From: Mycolicibacterium litorale
Lineage (GTDB): Bacteria; Actinomycetota; Actinomycetes; Mycobacteriales; Mycobacteriaceae
NCBI RefSeq assembly: GCF_014218295.1
Contig: NZ_AP023287.1
Span: 2,480,001-2,544,000, forward strand
DNA length: 64,000 nt
Direction of reading: 5' to 3'
How positions within the stretch are numbered: position 1 is the first letter of the stretch; each line of letters starts with the position of its first letter. The notes beneath the pieces are model-generated. The model was not told the DNA's origin. It did no database searches and saw only the letters and a list, made by a program, of their open reading frames with translations. The translations under genes and the position numbers were made by a program. This document shows positions 20,149 through 32,164 of the stretch, piece by piece.

Positions 20149-20574
20149 TCAGTCGCCGGAGCGGTCGAGGAGCTGCGACGAGCCCAGCACCCGCTCCACC
20201 CGCACCTCGATCACCACACGTTCCGGGTTCACGCGCGGCGTGCGGTACCGCTGCGCGTAGCGCAGTTCGGCGTCACGGACCGCGTCGGGATCGGAGTTCA
20301 CGGTCGACTTGCCCTCGAGCGACAGCCAGCGGGCCCCGTCGACCTGGCTGAGCACGGCCACCCCCCGCTGTTCGGCGTTGACCGCCTTCTGCGAGCCGCC
20401 GGAGGTGATGACCCGGGCGATGTGCGTCTTCGGGTCGAAGGTGAAGCCCACGGCCACGACGTGCGGCGAGTTGTCCGATCGCAGGGTGGTCAGCATCGCG
20501 AGATGACGTTCGGTGAGGAACGCCAGTGCATCGCTGGTGAGCCGCGTGGTGGCCTTGCGACCGGATGTAGCCAT
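20149..20574 (-). CDS. F420H2-dependent reductase, PPOX split-barrel fold (Rv2074-like, biliverdin reductase family)
   Basis: This 141-residue protein closely resembles M. tuberculosis Rv2074, which reduces biliverdin with cofactor F420. The family core is visible: [51 protein letters not shown] and [12 protein letters not shown]. The frame is open further upstream, but the ATG at 20574 gives the family length. A TAGCGT hexamer (complement of 20583-20588) lies 8 nt upstream. It is convergent with pepE (21-nt gap) and divergent from the SDR gene. Confidence 0.88.
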   Translation of the reverse strand: MATSGRKATTRLTSDALAFLTERHLAMLTTLRSDNSPHVVAVGFTFDPKTHIARVITSGGSQKAVNAEQRGVAVLSQVDGARWLSLEGKSTVNSDPDAVRDAELRYAQRYRTPRVNPERVVIEVRVERVLGSSQLLDRSGD

Positions 20575-20609
20575 CGGTGCCCACGCTAGCGCAGGAGATA
20601 CTGGCAGCC

Positions 20610-21359
20610 GTGAAAGACACGGGTGGCGGGTTGGTGGTGATCTTCGGCGGTCGCAGCGAGATCGGCGTCGAGGTGGCGACGCGGCTCGCGCCGGGTGCGA
20701 CCGTGGTGCTGGCCGCACGCGGCGCCGACCGCCTCGACGAGGAGGTCGACGCGGTGCGGGCGGCGGGCGCGGTCGCCGTGCACACTGCGGAGTTCGACGC
20801 CGACGACCTCACCGGACACGCCCCGCTGGTGCAGCGGCTGGTCGCCGAGCACGGTCCGATCCGCGCCGCCGTCGTCGCCTTCGGCATCCTCGGGGACCAG
20901 GCCCGCGCCGAACGCGATGCGGCGCACGCAGCCGCCATCGTGCACACCGACTTCGTCGCCCAGGTCAGCCTGTTGACCGTGCTGGCGGCGACCATGCGCG
21001 AACACGGCGCGGGATCCATCGTCGTGTTCTCCTCGGTGGCCGGCGCCCGGGTCCGGCGCGCCAACTATGTCTACGGTTCGGCCAAGGCGGGGCTCGACGG
21101 GTTCGCCAGCGGCCTGGCCGACGCGCTGCACCGCTCCGGGGTGCACTTGCTGCTGGTGCGGCCCGGCTTCGTGATCGGACGGATGACCGCGGGCATGGAT
21201 CCCGCCCCGCTGTCGAGCACCCCGGCACAGGTCGCCGAGGCGACCGTGCACGCACTCGAGAGAGGGCGCCGCGAGGTGTGGGTCCCGCGGGCACTCGGCG
21301 CGGCGGTGGTGATCATGCGGTTGTTGCCGCGGTTCGTGTGGCGCAGGATGCCACGGTGA
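20610..21359 (+). CDS. short-chain dehydrogenase/reductase (Rv2073c-like)
   Basis: This 249-residue Rossmann-fold oxidoreductase is next to the F420-type reductase, as in M. tuberculosis. It has a cofactor loop variant GGRSEIG (about residues 15-21), a catalytic Ser in [11 protein letters not shown], and the YxxxK pair in [12 protein letters not shown]. Two GTG starts are possible. 20610 is preferred because 20577 would nearly abut the divergent start at 20574. The substrate is unknown; related proteins act on polyprenyl or lipid-linked sugars. Confidence 0.82.
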   Translation: MKDTGGGLVVIFGGRSEIGVEVATRLAPGATVVLAARGADRLDEEVDAVRAAGAVAVHTAEFDADDLTGHAPLVQRLVAEHGPIRAAVVAFGILGDQARAERDAAHAAAIVHTDFVAQVSLLTVLAATMREHGAGSIVVFSSVAGARVRRANYVYGSAKAGLDGFASGLADALHRSGVHLLLVRPGFVIGRMTAGMDPAPLSSTPAQVAEATVHALERGRREVWVPRALGAAVVIMRLLPRFVWRRMPR

Positions 21360-21384
21360 CGAGCGCGTGCGGCAGGAGTGATCG

Positions 21385-22605
21385 ATGATGACCGACCGCG
21401 TCGTGGTGGTGGGGATCGGCGCCGACGGCATGGCGGGGCTGACACCCGCCTCGGCTGGTGAATTGCGACGTGCCACAACGATTTACGGCTCCCGGCGCCA
21501 ACTCGACCTGCTCGACGACACTGTGCGCGCCGAACGCCGGGAGTGGCCGTCGCCGCTGCTGCCCGCGCTGCAGGCCATCCGCGACGAACCCCGCGGCGAC
21601 GTCCACATCGTCGCCAGCGGGGACCCGATGCTGCACGGCATCGGCGGCACGGCCCTGCGGCTGTTCGGGCCCGATCGGGTCACCGTCCTGCCGCACGTGT
21701 CGTCGGTGACGCTGGCGTGCGCCCGGCTCGGCTGGACCGTTCAGGACACCGAGGTGGTCAGCCTCGTCACGGCGGCGCCGCACACCGCGGTGCGCCGCGG
21801 CGGCCGAGCCGTCGTCCTCTCCCGCGACCAGACCTCCCCGGCGACGCTGGCCGCGCTGCTCACCGACACCGGGCGGGGCGACTCGGAGTTCACGGTCTTC
21901 GAACAGCTGGGCGGACCGAAGGAGCGCCGCCGGGGCACCACCGCCGGCGCGTGGGCGGCCGATCCGCCCGGTGACGTCGACCCGCTCAACGTCGTCGCCG
22001 TCCGGTATCTGCCCGACGAGCGTCAGTTCCAGGTGCTGCCCGACGACGCGTACGGCCACGACGGCCAGATCACAAAACAGTCGATGCGCGCGGTGACGCT
22101 CGCGGCGCTGGCCCCCCGCCCGGGTGAGCGGTTGTGGGATGTGGGCGCCGGGTCGGGCAGCATCGCGATCGAATGGTGTCGCAGCGGCCCCGGGTGCCGG
22201 GCGGTCGCCTTCGAACGGGACGCGGAGCGCCGGGAGCGGATCGCGACCAACGCCCTGGCCCACGGCGTCGACGTCGACGTACGGGGTGCGGCGCCCGCAG
22301 CGTTCGGTGGGGCGGCGCTCGACAGCGGCGGCGTCGACGGCATCCCGTCACCGTCGGCGGTGTTCATCGGCGGCGGCTTGACCCGTCCCGGGCTCGTCGA
22401 CGCCTGCCTCGAGCGGCTGCCCTCCGGCGGCCGGCTGGTCGCCAATGCCGTCACCGTCGAATCCGAAGCGGTGCTGGCGCAGCATTATTCGACAATGGGA
22501 GGAACTCTGCGCCGCTACCAGCACTACCACGGTGACCCGGTCGGCTCGTTCACCGGATGGCGGCCCGCCATGCCGGTCACCCAGTGGGCGGTGGTCAAAC
22601 CGTGA
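21385..22605 (+). CDS. cobL: precorrin-6Y C5,15-methyltransferase (decarboxylating) CobL
   Basis: CobL performs the two methylations at C5 and C15 and the decarboxylation that convert precorrin-6B to precorrin-8X in aerobic cobalamin synthesis. The 406-residue protein fuses a CbiE-like tetrapyrrole methyltransferase (about 1-215, VVVVGIGADGMAGL and VASGDPMLHGIG) with a CbiT-like SAM methyltransferase (about 220-406, WDVGAGSGSIAIEW). The start is at 21385 behind GCAGGAG. It overlaps cobM by 4 nt (GTGA). Confidence 0.95.
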   Translation: MMTDRVVVVGIGADGMAGLTPASAGELRRATTIYGSRRQLDLLDDTVRAERREWPSPLLPALQAIRDEPRGDVHIVASGDPMLHGIGGTALRLFGPDRVTVLPHVSSVTLACARLGWTVQDTEVVSLVTAAPHTAVRRGGRAVVLSRDQTSPATLAALLTDTGRGDSEFTVFEQLGGPKERRRGTTAGAWAADPPGDVDPLNVVAVRYLPDERQFQVLPDDAYGHDGQITKQSMRAVTLAALAPRPGERLWDVGAGSGSIAIEWCRSGPGCRAVAFERDAERRERIATNALAHGVDVDVRGAAPAAFGGAALDSGGVDGIPSPSAVFIGGGLTRPGLVDACLERLPSGGRLVANAVTVESEAVLAQHYSTMGGTLRRYQHYHGDPVGSFTGWRPAMPVTQWAVVKP

Positions 22606-23354
22606 CCGTCTACTTCATCGGCGCCGGACCCGGCGCGGCCGATCTGATCACCGTGCGCGGCCAGCGGTTGCTCGGCCGCTGCCCGGTCTGCCTGTACGCC
22701 GGGTCGATCATGCCCGAGGACCTGCTGGCGCTGTGCCCGCCTGACGCGCGCGTCGTCGACACTGGTCCGCTCACCCTCGACCAGATCGTCGACGAACTCG
22801 CGCAGGCGCACGCCGCCGGACACGACGTCGCCCGCCTGCACTCCGGCGATCCGTCGATCTACAGCGCGCTGGCCGAACAGTGCCGCCGTCTCGACGCTCT
22901 CGGCATCGACTACCAGGTGGTGCCGGGGGTGCCGGCCTTCGCCGCCGCCGCGGCCGCGCTGGGGCGCGAGCTCACCGTGCCGGGGGTCGCGCAGACCGTC
23001 ACCCTCAGCCGCGTCGCGACGCTGTCCACGGCGATGCCGCCGGGGGAGGACCTGCGCACCTTGTCCGCGCCCGGGGCCACCCTGGTGCTGCACCTGGCGG
23101 CCGCGCAGATCGACGCCATCGTGCCTGAACTGCTCGCCGGCGGCTACCGGCCCGAGACACCGTGCGCCGTCGTGGCTTTCGCGAGCTGGCCGCAGGAGAT
23201 CGTGCTGCGCGGCACCCTCGAGGGCATCGCCGCCCAGATGCGCGACGCCGGCGTCACGCGCACCGCGGTGATCGTCATCGGCGAGGTGCTGGCGGCGGAC
23301 GGTAACGACAGCTACCTGTACTCTTCGGGGCGCGTGCGCCGCGGGCGGCACTGA
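22602..23354 (+). CDS. cobM: precorrin-4 C11-methyltransferase CobM
   Basis: CobM is a SAM-dependent tetrapyrrole methyltransferase that methylates C11 of precorrin-4. The 250-residue protein shows the N-terminal VYFIGAGPGAADLITVRG, YAGSIMPEDLL, HSGDPSIYSAL and PGVPAFAAAAAAL motifs of the family. The GTG start at 22602 overlaps the cobL stop, and its own stop overlaps the ATG of cobK (TGATG), so cobLMK form a tightly coupled operon. Confidence 0.95.
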   Translation: MTVYFIGAGPGAADLITVRGQRLLGRCPVCLYAGSIMPEDLLALCPPDARVVDTGPLTLDQIVDELAQAHAAGHDVARLHSGDPSIYSALAEQCRRLDALGIDYQVVPGVPAFAAAAAALGRELTVPGVAQTVTLSRVATLSTAMPPGEDLRTLSAPGATLVLHLAAAQIDAIVPELLAGGYRPETPCAVVAFASWPQEIVLRGTLEGIAAQMRDAGVTRTAVIVIGEVLAADGNDSYLYSSGRVRRGRH

Positions 23355-24082
23355 TGCGGATCCTGCTGCTCGGGGGCACGGGGGAGGCGCGGGCGCTGGC
23401 CGCGGCCCTGCATCCCGACGTCGAGGTCATCAGTTCGCTGGCCGGGCGGGTGCCGGATCCGGCGCTGCCGGTTGGGCAGGTGCGCATCGGTGGTTTCGGC
23501 GGGGTCGACGGGATGCGCCGCTGGCTCGCCGACACACCCGTCGACGCGGTCGTCGACGCGACCCATCCGTTCGCGGCCACCATCACCTCGCACGCCGCCG
23601 AGGCGTGCGCCGATCTGGGGTTACCGCACCTGCTGCTGGCCCGGCCGGCCTGGCCGCCCGGCGACGCGATCGTGGTGCAGTCCGACCGGGAGGCGGCCGA
23701 AAAGGTTGCGCGCAAAGGGTTCTCGCGGGTGTTCCTCACCACCGGGCGCACCGGTGTCGCCGCCTTCCGCGACAGCGACGCATGGGTCTTGATCCGCGCG
23801 GTCACCCCGCCCGACGCCGAGGTGCTGCCGCGACACCACGACCTGCTGCTGTCCCGCGGCCCGTACCGCTACGACGACGAACTCGCCGTGCTGCGGACTC
23901 ATCGCATCGACGCACTGGTCACCAAGAACAGTGGTGGCGACATGACGCGGCCGAAACTGGATGCGGCCGCCGCGCTGGGCATCCCGGTGGTGATGGTGGA
24001 CCGGCCACCGCTGCCGCCGGGGGTTCGCACGGTGGCGACGGTGGCCGAGGCGGTCGCCTGGCTCAGCGCGTCGGTGCGATGA
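23354..24082 (+). CDS. cobK: precorrin-6A reductase CobK
   Basis: CobK reduces precorrin-6A to dihydro-precorrin-6A (6B) with NADPH. The 242-residue protein begins with the cofactor loop MRILLLGGTGEARALA and has DATHPFAATITSHAAEAC, FLTTGRTGVAAF and VTKNSGGDMTRPKLDAA, all typical of CobK. It ends the cobLMK operon. Its 3' end overlaps the convergent phosphotransferase gene by 20 nt. In M. tuberculosis sigC and blaC lie here before cobIJ; neither is present. Confidence 0.94.
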   Translation: MRILLLGGTGEARALAAALHPDVEVISSLAGRVPDPALPVGQVRIGGFGGVDGMRRWLADTPVDAVVDATHPFAATITSHAAEACADLGLPHLLLARPAWPPGDAIVVQSDREAAEKVARKGFSRVFLTTGRTGVAAFRDSDAWVLIRAVTPPDAEVLPRHHDLLLSRGPYRYDDELAVLRTHRIDALVTKNSGGDMTRPKLDAAAALGIPVVMVDRPPLPPGVRTVATVAEAVAWLSASVR

Positions 24083-25142
24083 GATCGAGGGTGCCGAGTT
24101 CGCGGATCGCCTGACATCCGCGCGCGGCCATCACCAGCATCATCTCGTCGCCGCGCTCGGTCGACGTGGCGAACGCGCAGCCGAGCACGGTGATCAGCGG
24201 CGCCTGCAGCATCCCCAACCGGTAGTCACGCCAACAGGTTTCGAGGTCGTATCCGGTGACACCGTGGCCGAGCAGCCTGCGGTGGTAGGCGCCGACCAGA
24301 TCGCGTTCGACCGCGGCCCGAGTCCCGGGCTGCAGACTGGTCGCGGTGAAGTACGACAGGTCCCGGGCCGGCAGCCCTGACCCGAGGGTCTGCCAGTCGA
24401 CCACCGTGATCCGCGATCGGTCCGGCTCGAACAGCATGTTGTCGAGTCGGTAGTCGCCGTGCAGCACCGCGAACCGGTCGGGCTCGGCGAGCAACCACGG
24501 CGTCACCACCGACATCGCCGCCGTCAACGTCTCGCGATCCTCAGCGGTCATCCGGTCGCCGAGCCGGTCCAGCGTGATCCCGGCCGCCATGGTGGCCACC
24601 TCTCCGAACCCCTGCGCGGACGCGGGTTGCGGCTTCGGCATCGCGACACCCGGGAAGTCGGCCCACCGCGGATCACACCACGTCGGCCCGTGCAGGTCGG
24701 CCAGCGCCTCGACCGCAAGCGTCGCCTCCTCGGCGTCGCAGCCGGCGATCTGGTCGCCCTGGACCGCGGGTGCCATGTCTCCGAGTAGCAGCACGAAATC
24801 GAAACCGTCACCGGCGATCTCGCAGTGGTAACAGGGTGGAATCGGGATCTGCACCCGGTCGGCGAGTGTGGTGTAGAAGGCGTGTTCGGAGCGGTACCCG
24901 ATGGCGACGCGGTCGCGGACCGTCTCGTCCTGTGACGGCAGTTTGATCGCGAACGACGCGGGCAGCCTCGGCTGCGGATCGGCGTAGGTGACCGTCACAC
25001 GGTACGTGGCGCCGGTCTGCCCGGTGCCGATCGGGACGGTGTCGACGGCCGTGACGTCGACGGGGGTGCCGCCGCGCGACAGGGCGGAGCCGAGCCATTC
25101 GGCGGTGACATCTGCGGGTTTACCGGGGATGAGGGCCTGCAC
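24063..25142 (-). CDS. aminoglycoside-phosphotransferase-like (APH/ChoK fold) protein
   Basis: This 359-residue kinase-like protein has the catalytic Brenner motif VLHGDYRLDNML and the metal-binding Asp in ITVVDWQTLGSG. The N-terminal lobe with the ATP-binding region lies around residues 30-110. Mycobacterial members often act on unknown small molecules or acyl-CoA-linked substrates, so aminoglycoside resistance should not be assumed. The GTG at 25142 is preferred because AAAGGCGG lies about 5 nt upstream. It follows cobIJ on the same strand with a 37-nt gap, so it may be part of the prpE-cobH-cobIJ transcript. Confidence 0.8.
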   Translation of the reverse strand: MQALIPGKPADVTAEWLGSALSRGGTPVDVTAVDTVPIGTGQTGATYRVTVTYADPQPRLPASFAIKLPSQDETVRDRVAIGYRSEHAFYTTLADRVQIPIPPCYHCEIAGDGFDFVLLLGDMAPAVQGDQIAGCDAEEATLAVEALADLHGPTWCDPRWADFPGVAMPKPQPASAQGFGEVATMAAGITLDRLGDRMTAEDRETLTAAMSVVTPWLLAEPDRFAVLHGDYRLDNMLFEPDRSRITVVDWQTLGSGLPARDLSYFTATSLQPGTRAAVERDLVGAYHRRLLGHGVTGYDLETCWRDYRLGMLQAPLITVLGCAFATSTERGDEMMLVMAARGCQAIRELGTLDLIAPTR

Positions 25143-25155
25143 GGCACCGCCTTTC

Positions 25156-25168
25156 GTCACACTGTGAC
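25156..25168. promoter_or_regulatory. perfect 13-nt inverted repeat GTCACACTGTGAC
   Basis: The arms GTCACA and TGTGAC flank a single C in the 37-nt gap between cobIJ and the phosphotransferase gene. It could be an operator or a small hairpin; no regulator can be assigned. Confidence 0.3.
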
Positions 25169-25179
25169 GCGTGACACTA

Positions 25180-26652
25180 TCACCCCGGGTAGTAACGCGG
25201 GGTGAACACCCGGTCGCCCGCATCGTCGGTGTACCACTGGGTCTGCGACGACCCGACGATCAGCAGGCACCGCATGTCGACGTCGGCCGGGTCCAGATCG
25301 GCCAACCGCACGACCCTGACCTCCTCGCGAGGCCCAGCCACGTCCCGGCCGATCACCACGGGTGTGCCCGGATCGCGGTGGGCCAGCAGCAGATCGCGCA
25401 TCCGGCCGACCTGCCAGGTCCGCGTCTTCGACGCCGGGTTGTAGATCGCCAGCACCAGGTCGGCCGTCGCGGCCGCGGTCAGGCGGGCTTCGATGACCTC
25501 CCACGGTTTGAGCCGGTCGGACAGCGAGATCACCGCGTAGTCGTGCCCCAGTGGTGCGCCCACCCGGCTCGCGACGGCCTGGGCGGCGGTCATCGCCGGG
25601 ATCACCCGCACCTCGACGCCCGGCCACTGCTTGGCCTCCTCGAGGACCGCGGTGGCCATCGCGAACACCCCGGGGTCGCCCGAGGACACCACCGCCACGG
25701 CGCGGCCCTGCTCGGCCAGCGTGCAGGCCAGGCGGGCGCGGGCCGGTTCGTCGGTGTTGTCGCTCGGGTGGCGCTGCTGGCCGTCGCGCAGACCGACTCG
25801 GTCGAGGTAGGGCCCGTAGCCGATCAGATCGGTCGCGGCCGCCAGCTCCCGCCGGCTCTGCGGGGTCATCCACTCGGTGGCACCGGGACCGAGCCCGACG
25901 ACGGTCACGCTGCCGGTCACCGCCCGGCTGCGTGAGCCGCCGGGGATCATCGCCAGCGAGAAGTAGGGGACCTTGTCGTCGGCGTCGACCTCCGCGGCCG
26001 ACAGCGCCCGCTGGTCGGCGGTGCTGGCGCGTTCGACGTAGTACGCCTCGTCGAGCCGTCCCGTGGCCGCCAGCGCGGCGCGCACCGCGGGATAGGAGCG
26101 GCCGAGCTTGAGGACGACCGCCGCGTCGGTGTCGGCCAGCCGTCGCTCGAGTTCGGCGGCGGGCAGGGTTCCCGGCAGGATCGTCAGCACCTCTTCGCCC
26201 TGCACCAGCGGGGTCGAGATGGCCGCCGACGCCGCGCTCACCGACGTCACGCCGGGCACGATCTCGGCGGCGAACCGCTCGGTGAGCCGGGTGTGCATGT
26301 GCATGTAGGAGCTGTAGAACAGCGGGTCGCCCTCGGCGAGCAGCGCGACGTCGCGCCCGGCGTCGAGGTGCGCGGCGATGCGGTCGGCGGCCTCGCGGTA
26401 GAAGTCCTCCATGGCGCCGGCGTAGCCGCCGGGATGGTCGCTGACCTCGGTGGTGACCGGATAGACCAGGTGCTCTTCGAGCTGGCCGTCCCGCAGGTAG
26501 GGCTCGGCGATGCGGCGCGCGATGCTGCGGCCGTGGCGGGCGCTGTGATACGCGACCACGTCGGCCTGTCCGATCACCCGGGCCGCTTTGACCGTGACGA
26601 GTTCCGGGTCGCCGGGTCCCAGCCCGACGCCGTACAGCGTGCCCCTGCTCAT
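25180..26652 (-). CDS. cobIJ: fused precorrin-2 C20-methyltransferase / precorrin-3B C17-methyltransferase CobIJ
   Basis: This 490-residue fusion carries two consecutive corrin-ring methylation activities. The CobI domain (about 1-240) has [34 protein letters not shown] and [14 protein letters not shown]. The CobJ domain (about 245-490) starts at [18 protein letters not shown] and has [12 protein letters not shown] and [13 protein letters not shown]. The fusion is standard for mycobacteria. The ATG at 26652 overlaps the stop of cobH (ATGA). Confidence 0.94.
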   Translation of the reverse strand: MSRGTLYGVGLGPGDPELVTVKAARVIGQADVVAYHSARHGRSIARRIAEPYLRDGQLEEHLVYPVTTEVSDHPGGYAGAMEDFYREAADRIAAHLDAGRDVALLAEGDPLFYSSYMHMHTRLTERFAAEIVPGVTSVSAASAAISTPLVQGEEVLTILPGTLPAAELERRLADTDAAVVLKLGRSYPAVRAALAATGRLDEAYYVERASTADQRALSAAEVDADDKVPYFSLAMIPGGSRSRAVTGSVTVVGLGPGATEWMTPQSRRELAAATDLIGYGPYLDRVGLRDGQQRHPSDNTDEPARARLACTLAEQGRAVAVVSSGDPGVFAMATAVLEEAKQWPGVEVRVIPAMTAAQAVASRVGAPLGHDYAVISLSDRLKPWEVIEARLTAAATADLVLAIYNPASKTRTWQVGRMRDLLLAHRDPGTPVVIGRDVAGPREEVRVVRLADLDPADVDMRCLLIVGSSQTQWYTDDAGDRVFTPRYYPG

Positions 26653-27275
26653 TCTCGGTCGCTCGCAATCGCATTCACCGCGGCGGCGGCCATCGCGCTG
26701 CCGCCGCGCCTGCCCGTCACCACGAGATACGACATGCCGCGCGGACGGGCGATGAGCTCCTCCTTCGACTGCGCGGAGCCGACGAATCCGACCGGACCGC
26801 CGAGGACCGCCGCCGGGACGGGGGCGCCCTCGTCGATCACTTCGAGCAGCCGGAACAGCGCCGTCGGCGCGTTGCCGATCGCGACCACGGCGCCGCCCAG
26901 CCGGTCGGCCCACAGGTCGACCGCGGCCGCCGACCGGGTGAACCCCAATTCGGCGGCCAGCTCGGGTGCGCGGGCGTCGGCGACCAGGGACACCACCTCG
27001 TTGTCGGCGGGCAGCCGCGACCGGGTGATCCCGGCGGCCACCATCGACGAGTCGCACAGCACCGGCGCGCCCGCGGCGAGCGCGCCGTGCGCACGGGCGA
27101 CGACGTCGTCAGTGAACGCCACGTGGTCGGCCACGTCGACCTGACCGCAGGTGTGGATCAGCCGGACCACCACCCGCGCCACATCGTCGGGGAACCGCGC
27201 CAGATCCGCCTCGGCGCGGATCGTCGCGAACGACTGCCGGTAGATCTCGGCGGCGTCGCGGATGTAGTCCAGCAC
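26649..27275 (-). CDS. cobH: precorrin-8X methylmutase CobH
   Basis: CobH moves a methyl group from C11 to C12, turning precorrin-8X into hydrogenobyrinic acid. The 208-residue protein matches the family along its whole length ([58 protein letters not shown]). The GTG at 27275 is preferred over 27284 because it gives the M. tuberculosis-type N-terminus [12 protein letters not shown]. The start is 10 nt behind the prpE stop on the same strand. In M. tuberculosis the gene upstream is cobG; here cobG is 10.7 kb away, beyond the dehydratase module. Confidence 0.95.
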   Translation of the reverse strand: MLDYIRDAAEIYRQSFATIRAEADLARFPDDVARVVVRLIHTCGQVDVADHVAFTDDVVARAHGALAAGAPVLCDSSMVAAGITRSRLPADNEVVSLVADARAPELAAELGFTRSAAAVDLWADRLGGAVVAIGNAPTALFRLLEVIDEGAPVPAAVLGGPVGFVGSAQSKEELIARPRGMSYLVVTGRRGGSAMAAAAVNAIASDRE

Positions 27276-27285
27276 GCCGAACACC

Positions 27286-29190
27286 CTACGGGTTGGGTTG
27301 TGCGGCCAGGTTGGGGAGCGCATCGAGAACGGCCGGGTCCTCGATCGTCGGCGGGACCTTGTACTCCTCACCCGAGGCGATCTGGCGAATCGTGCGCCGC
27401 AGGATCTTTCCGGAGCGCGTCTTGGGCAGCGCGGGAACGACGTGAACCTCCTTGAGGGCCGCAACCGGTCCGATCTGGTCGCGGACCAGGCCCACCACAT
27501 CGGCCTGCAGGGTTGCCGCGTCGACGTCGGCGCCGGCTTTGAGGACGACCAGTGCGACGGGGCGTTGTCCCTTCACCTCGTCGCGGATTCCGACGACGGC
27601 GCATTCGGCCACCGCAGGGTGTGTGGCGACGACGGCCTCCATCGATCCCGTGGTGAGGCGGTGGCCGGCCACGTTGATGACGTCGTCGCTGCGGCCGAGG
27701 ACGAACAGGTAACCGTCGTCGTCGAAATACCCGGTGTCGCCGGTGGCGTAGTAGCCGGCGAACGCGTCGAGATACGACGCGCGGAACCGATCGGGGGAGT
27801 TCCACAGTCCCTGCAGGGAGCCTGGAGGCAGTGGTAACCGGATGGCGATGTTGCCTTCCTCGGTGCGGCCGAGCTCCCGACCGTCGGCGTCGAGCACCCG
27901 CACGTCGTAGCCGGGTACGGGCACCGAGGCGGACCCCGGTTTCACCGGCAGCGGGTCCAGCCCGCGTGGATTGGCGCAGATCGCCCACCCGGTCTCGGTC
28001 TGCCACCAGTGGTCCACGACCGGCCGGTCGAGGATCTCCGTCGCCCAGTGGTAGGTCTGTGGGTCGAGCCGCTCGCCGGCGGCGAACATGGTGCGCAGCG
28101 AGTCCAGCCGGTACTTGGCGAGTTCGGCGCCCTCCGGATCCTCCTTGCGGATCGCGCGCAGCGCGGTCGGGGCGGTGAACAGCACGTTGACGCCATAGTC
28201 GTCGACGATGCGCCAGAACGCCCCGGCATCCGGCGTGCCGACCGGTTTGCCCTCGTACAGCACGGTGGTGGCGCCCGCGATCAGCGGTCCGTACACGATG
28301 TAGGAGTGTCCGACCACCCACCCGACGTCGGAGGCGGTCCACATCACCTCGCCGGGTTGCACGCCGTAGATGTTGGCCATCGACCATGCCATCGCGACGG
28401 CGTGGCCACCGTTGTCGCGCACGACGCCCTTGGGCTTACCGGTGGTGCCGGAGGTGTAGAGGATGTAGAGCGGATGGGTGGCCGGAACCGGGACCGCACC
28501 GGCCGGCTCGGCGTCGGCGACGACGGCGTCCCAGTCCAGCCACCCGGGTTGCCGTGATGCGGTGCCGGAAACCTCGGGGCGGTGCTTGACCACGACGGCG
28601 TGCGGTGGGGTGGCACAGAGGTCCAGCGCCTTGCGCACCGTGGACAGGTAGTCGACAACGCGCCCGGGCTCCAGACCGCCCGTCGCGGTGAGCAGCGCGG
28701 TGGGCTGGGCGTCGTCGATGCGGGCCGCCAGTTCGGTCGCCGCGAACCCGCCGAACACGACCGAGTGGATGGCGCCGATGCGGGCGCACGCCAACATGGC
28801 GATGACCGCCTCGGGGATCATCGGCAGGTAGATCACCACGCGATCCCCCGCGCTGACGCCCATCTGCCGTAGCGCCCCCGCGAACACCGCGACACGGTCG
28901 CGCAGCTCACCGTAGGTGAACCGGGCGGTGTGGCCGGTCATCGCCGAGTCGAACACCAGGGCGATGCGGTCGCCATGGCCGGCGTCGACATGGCGATCGA
29001 GTGCGTTGTGGCAGGTGTTGAGCGTGCCGTCGGGGAACCACCTCCACGTGTGCGCGTCAGTGTGCTCCAGCGCAACGCGCGGCGGGGTGTCCCAGTCGAT
29101 GGCCTCGGCGGCGCGCAGCCAGAACCGGTGCGGGTCGGTGATGCTGTCGCGGTGCGCTTGAACCGCGCCGGTGACATTGGGGGCGCTCAA
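27286..29190 (-). CDS. prpE: propionyl-CoA synthetase-type acyl-CoA synthetase (PrpE-like)
   Basis: This 634-residue AMP-forming ligase activates a short carboxylic acid, most likely propionate, to its CoA ester. It has the AMP-binding signature [14 protein letters not shown] (about residues 255-268), HWWQTETGW, and the C-terminal Lys motif [12 protein letters not shown]. The N-terminal region with [17 protein letters not shown] is PrpE-like. The start is a TTG at 29190 with AAAGGA about 10 nt upstream; no better start is visible. It follows the aldehyde dehydrogenase (83-nt gap) and precedes cobH by 10 nt. This fits a diol -> aldehyde -> acid -> acyl-CoA route fed by the dehydratase. Acetate is an alternative substrate. 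Confidence 0.85.
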   Translation of the reverse strand: MSAPNVTGAVQAHRDSITDPHRFWLRAAEAIDWDTPPRVALEHTDAHTWRWFPDGTLNTCHNALDRHVDAGHGDRIALVFDSAMTGHTARFTYGELRDRVAVFAGALRQMGVSAGDRVVIYLPMIPEAVIAMLACARIGAIHSVVFGGFAATELAARIDDAQPTALLTATGGLEPGRVVDYLSTVRKALDLCATPPHAVVVKHRPEVSGTASRQPGWLDWDAVVADAEPAGAVPVPATHPLYILYTSGTTGKPKGVVRDNGGHAVAMAWSMANIYGVQPGEVMWTASDVGWVVGHSYIVYGPLIAGATTVLYEGKPVGTPDAGAFWRIVDDYGVNVLFTAPTALRAIRKEDPEGAELAKYRLDSLRTMFAAGERLDPQTYHWATEILDRPVVDHWWQTETGWAICANPRGLDPLPVKPGSASVPVPGYDVRVLDADGRELGRTEEGNIAIRLPLPPGSLQGLWNSPDRFRASYLDAFAGYYATGDTGYFDDDGYLFVLGRSDDVINVAGHRLTTGSMEAVVATHPAVAECAVVGIRDEVKGQRPVALVVLKAGADVDAATLQADVVGLVRDQIGPVAALKEVHVVPALPKTRSGKILRRTIRQIASGEEYKVPPTIEDPAVLDALPNLAAQPNP

Positions 29191-29273
29191 CGATGGGTGT
29201 CCTTTCCAGGCGGCACAGGCGATTCGGCGCGCCCGCGTACGCTGAGCGCCGGTCAGCGCCGAAATCACTCCGG

Positions 29274-30797
<1,524 letters not shown>

Positions 30798-30838
30798 GGC
30801 GGTCTCCTGCCCTCGGTGACGTGTGTCAGTAGTCACGG

Positions 30839-30874
30839 AGGTTAGGCGGCGCAGCGTTGCATCACAGTTGCATC
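30839..30874 (-). promoter_or_regulatory. aldehyde dehydrogenase promoter with tandem GATGCAAC site
   Basis: On the minus strand GATGCAAC (30874-30867), 3 nt, and GATGCAAC (30863-30856) form a direct repeat with an 11-bp period. After 11 nt comes the hexamer TAACCT (30844-30839), a good -10. The dehydratase promoter at 32906-32941 has the same arrangement and spacing. It is the likely binding site of the GAF-wHTH regulator encoded next to it. Confidence 0.6.
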
Positions 30875-30880
30875 GTCGGC

Positions 30881-32164
30881 TCAGCCGAATTCGAAATCGA
30901 TTCCGGCCAGGCGTCCGCGGGCCTGCACCCAACCGGCCGAACCGGGTGCGGCTGCCTCGTAGAGCAGCCGCCAGCCGTCCCGGTCGTCGCGGCCCTCGGG
31001 AAGCTCGAGCCATCGGTGCAGCAGCGTGAGGTCGCCGGTGCCGATCACGGCACCGCGCACACTCGCGCTCAGTTCCGTTCTCAGCCGAGCGATCGACGGG
31101 GAGGAGGACTGCGGCAACACCGGTCCGCGGTACTCCCGCACCGCCGTCTCCACGTCGCCCGCGGCGAGCGCGTCGAACACGTCCCCGAAGTCGGTGACGA
31201 CCGGTTGCAACAGCCGGTACGGCCGTGAGCCGATGAACTCCGACCCGATCACCCGCCGCAGACGAGACATCTCCGCGCGCACCGTCACCACGTCGAGGTC
31301 CTTCTCGTCGAGCAGCAGCGCGAGGTGGTCGGTGCTCAAGCCCTGCGGATTGCGGACGAGCAGCGCGAGGATCTCGGCGTGCCGGCCCGTCAGGCTGACC
31401 GTGCGCACGCGACCGTGGTCATCGGTGAGTTGCCAGCGCGGGCGTTCGGCGCCCAGCACCGTCAGGCGGGGCGGCGTGGCGGGTTCGGCCGGTGCCGGCC
31501 GTAGTTGCAGCAGCGCCAGGTGGTTCTCGACCGCGACGGCGGTGGCGCGGACCAACGCCAACGCCTGGGCTGAGGCCACCTGCGACCCGCCGGTCAAGTC
31601 GATCGCCCCGAGCAATGCGCCCGTGGCCGGGTCATGCACAGGCGACGCGGCGCAGGACCACGGCTGGGCGATGCGGAAGAAGTGTTCGGGGCCGTCGATC
31701 TGCAGCTCGCGGTCGAGGGCCAAGGCGGTGCCGGGAGCGTTGGTGCCCGCGCTGTGCTCACTCCAGTCGGCGCCGGGCACGAAGTTCATCGCTTCGGCCT
31801 GGCGGCAGGCGACGGGGTCGCCCTCTACCCACAGCAGAGTGCCGTCGGCGGCCGTCACCGCCACCACCACGCCGCTGTCGATCGCGTCGTCGACCAGTAG
31901 ACGCCGGATCACCGGCAGTGCCGCGGCGAGCGGATGCTCGGCGCGCCGTTGGACGGCGGCGAGGTTGGTCCGCGAGGCCAGGGCACCGTCCCGATCCGGG
32001 TCGACCCCGGTGGACAGGCTGCGCTGCCAGCTTTCGGCGACCAGGGGCCGCAGCGAGCCGGACCTGAGCTCGGCGGGGCTCACCTGACCGGCGACCACGA
32101 CGTCGTGCACATCGCGCAGGGCGCGAGCCGACCCGCGGCCCGTCCACGTCTTCGCCATCCCCAT
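30881..32164 (-). CDS. GAF-domain transcriptional regulator with C-terminal OmpR/SARP-type winged helix
   Basis: This 427-residue regulator has an AcoR-like N-terminal part with a GAF sensor (about residues 55-205; contains [16 protein letters not shown] and [15 protein letters not shown]). A C-terminal winged helix (about 240-320, [13 protein letters not shown] then [15 protein letters not shown]) follows, with a short helical tail. It lacks the sigma-54 AAA+ domain of classical AcoR. It lies between the aldehyde dehydrogenase and the dehydratase operon, and OmpR-like heads bind tandem direct repeats about 10-11 bp apart. It is therefore the obvious candidate for the TGCAAC sites. The ATG at 32164 (AGGAG 11 nt upstream) is chosen; an ATG at 32158 is possible. 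Confidence 0.85.
   Translation of the reverse strand: MGMAKTWTGRGSARALRDVHDVVVAGQVSPAELRSGSLRPLVAESWQRSLSTGVDPDRDGALASRTNLAAVQRRAEHPLAAALPVIRRLLVDDAIDSGVVVAVTAADGTLLWVEGDPVACRQAEAMNFVPGADWSEHSAGTNAPGTALALDRELQIDGPEHFFRIAQPWSCAASPVHDPATGALLGAIDLTGGSQVASAQALALVRATAVAVENHLALLQLRPAPAEPATPPRLTVLGAERPRWQLTDDHGRVRTVSLTGRHAEILALLVRNPQGLSTDHLALLLDEKDLDVVTVRAEMSRLRRVIGSEFIGSRPYRLLQPVVTDFGDVFDALAAGDVETAVREYRGPVLPQSSSPSIARLRTELSASVRGAVIGTGDLTLLHRWLELPEGRDDRDGWRLLYEAAAPGSAGWVQARGRLAGIDFEFG

Noticed and set aside
24063..25142. Antibiotic-resistance gene (aminoglycoside phosphotransferase)
   Set aside because: The kinase motifs show only the APH/ChoK fold. Actinobacteria have many chromosomal members with other substrates, and the context is cobalamin/propionate metabolism.
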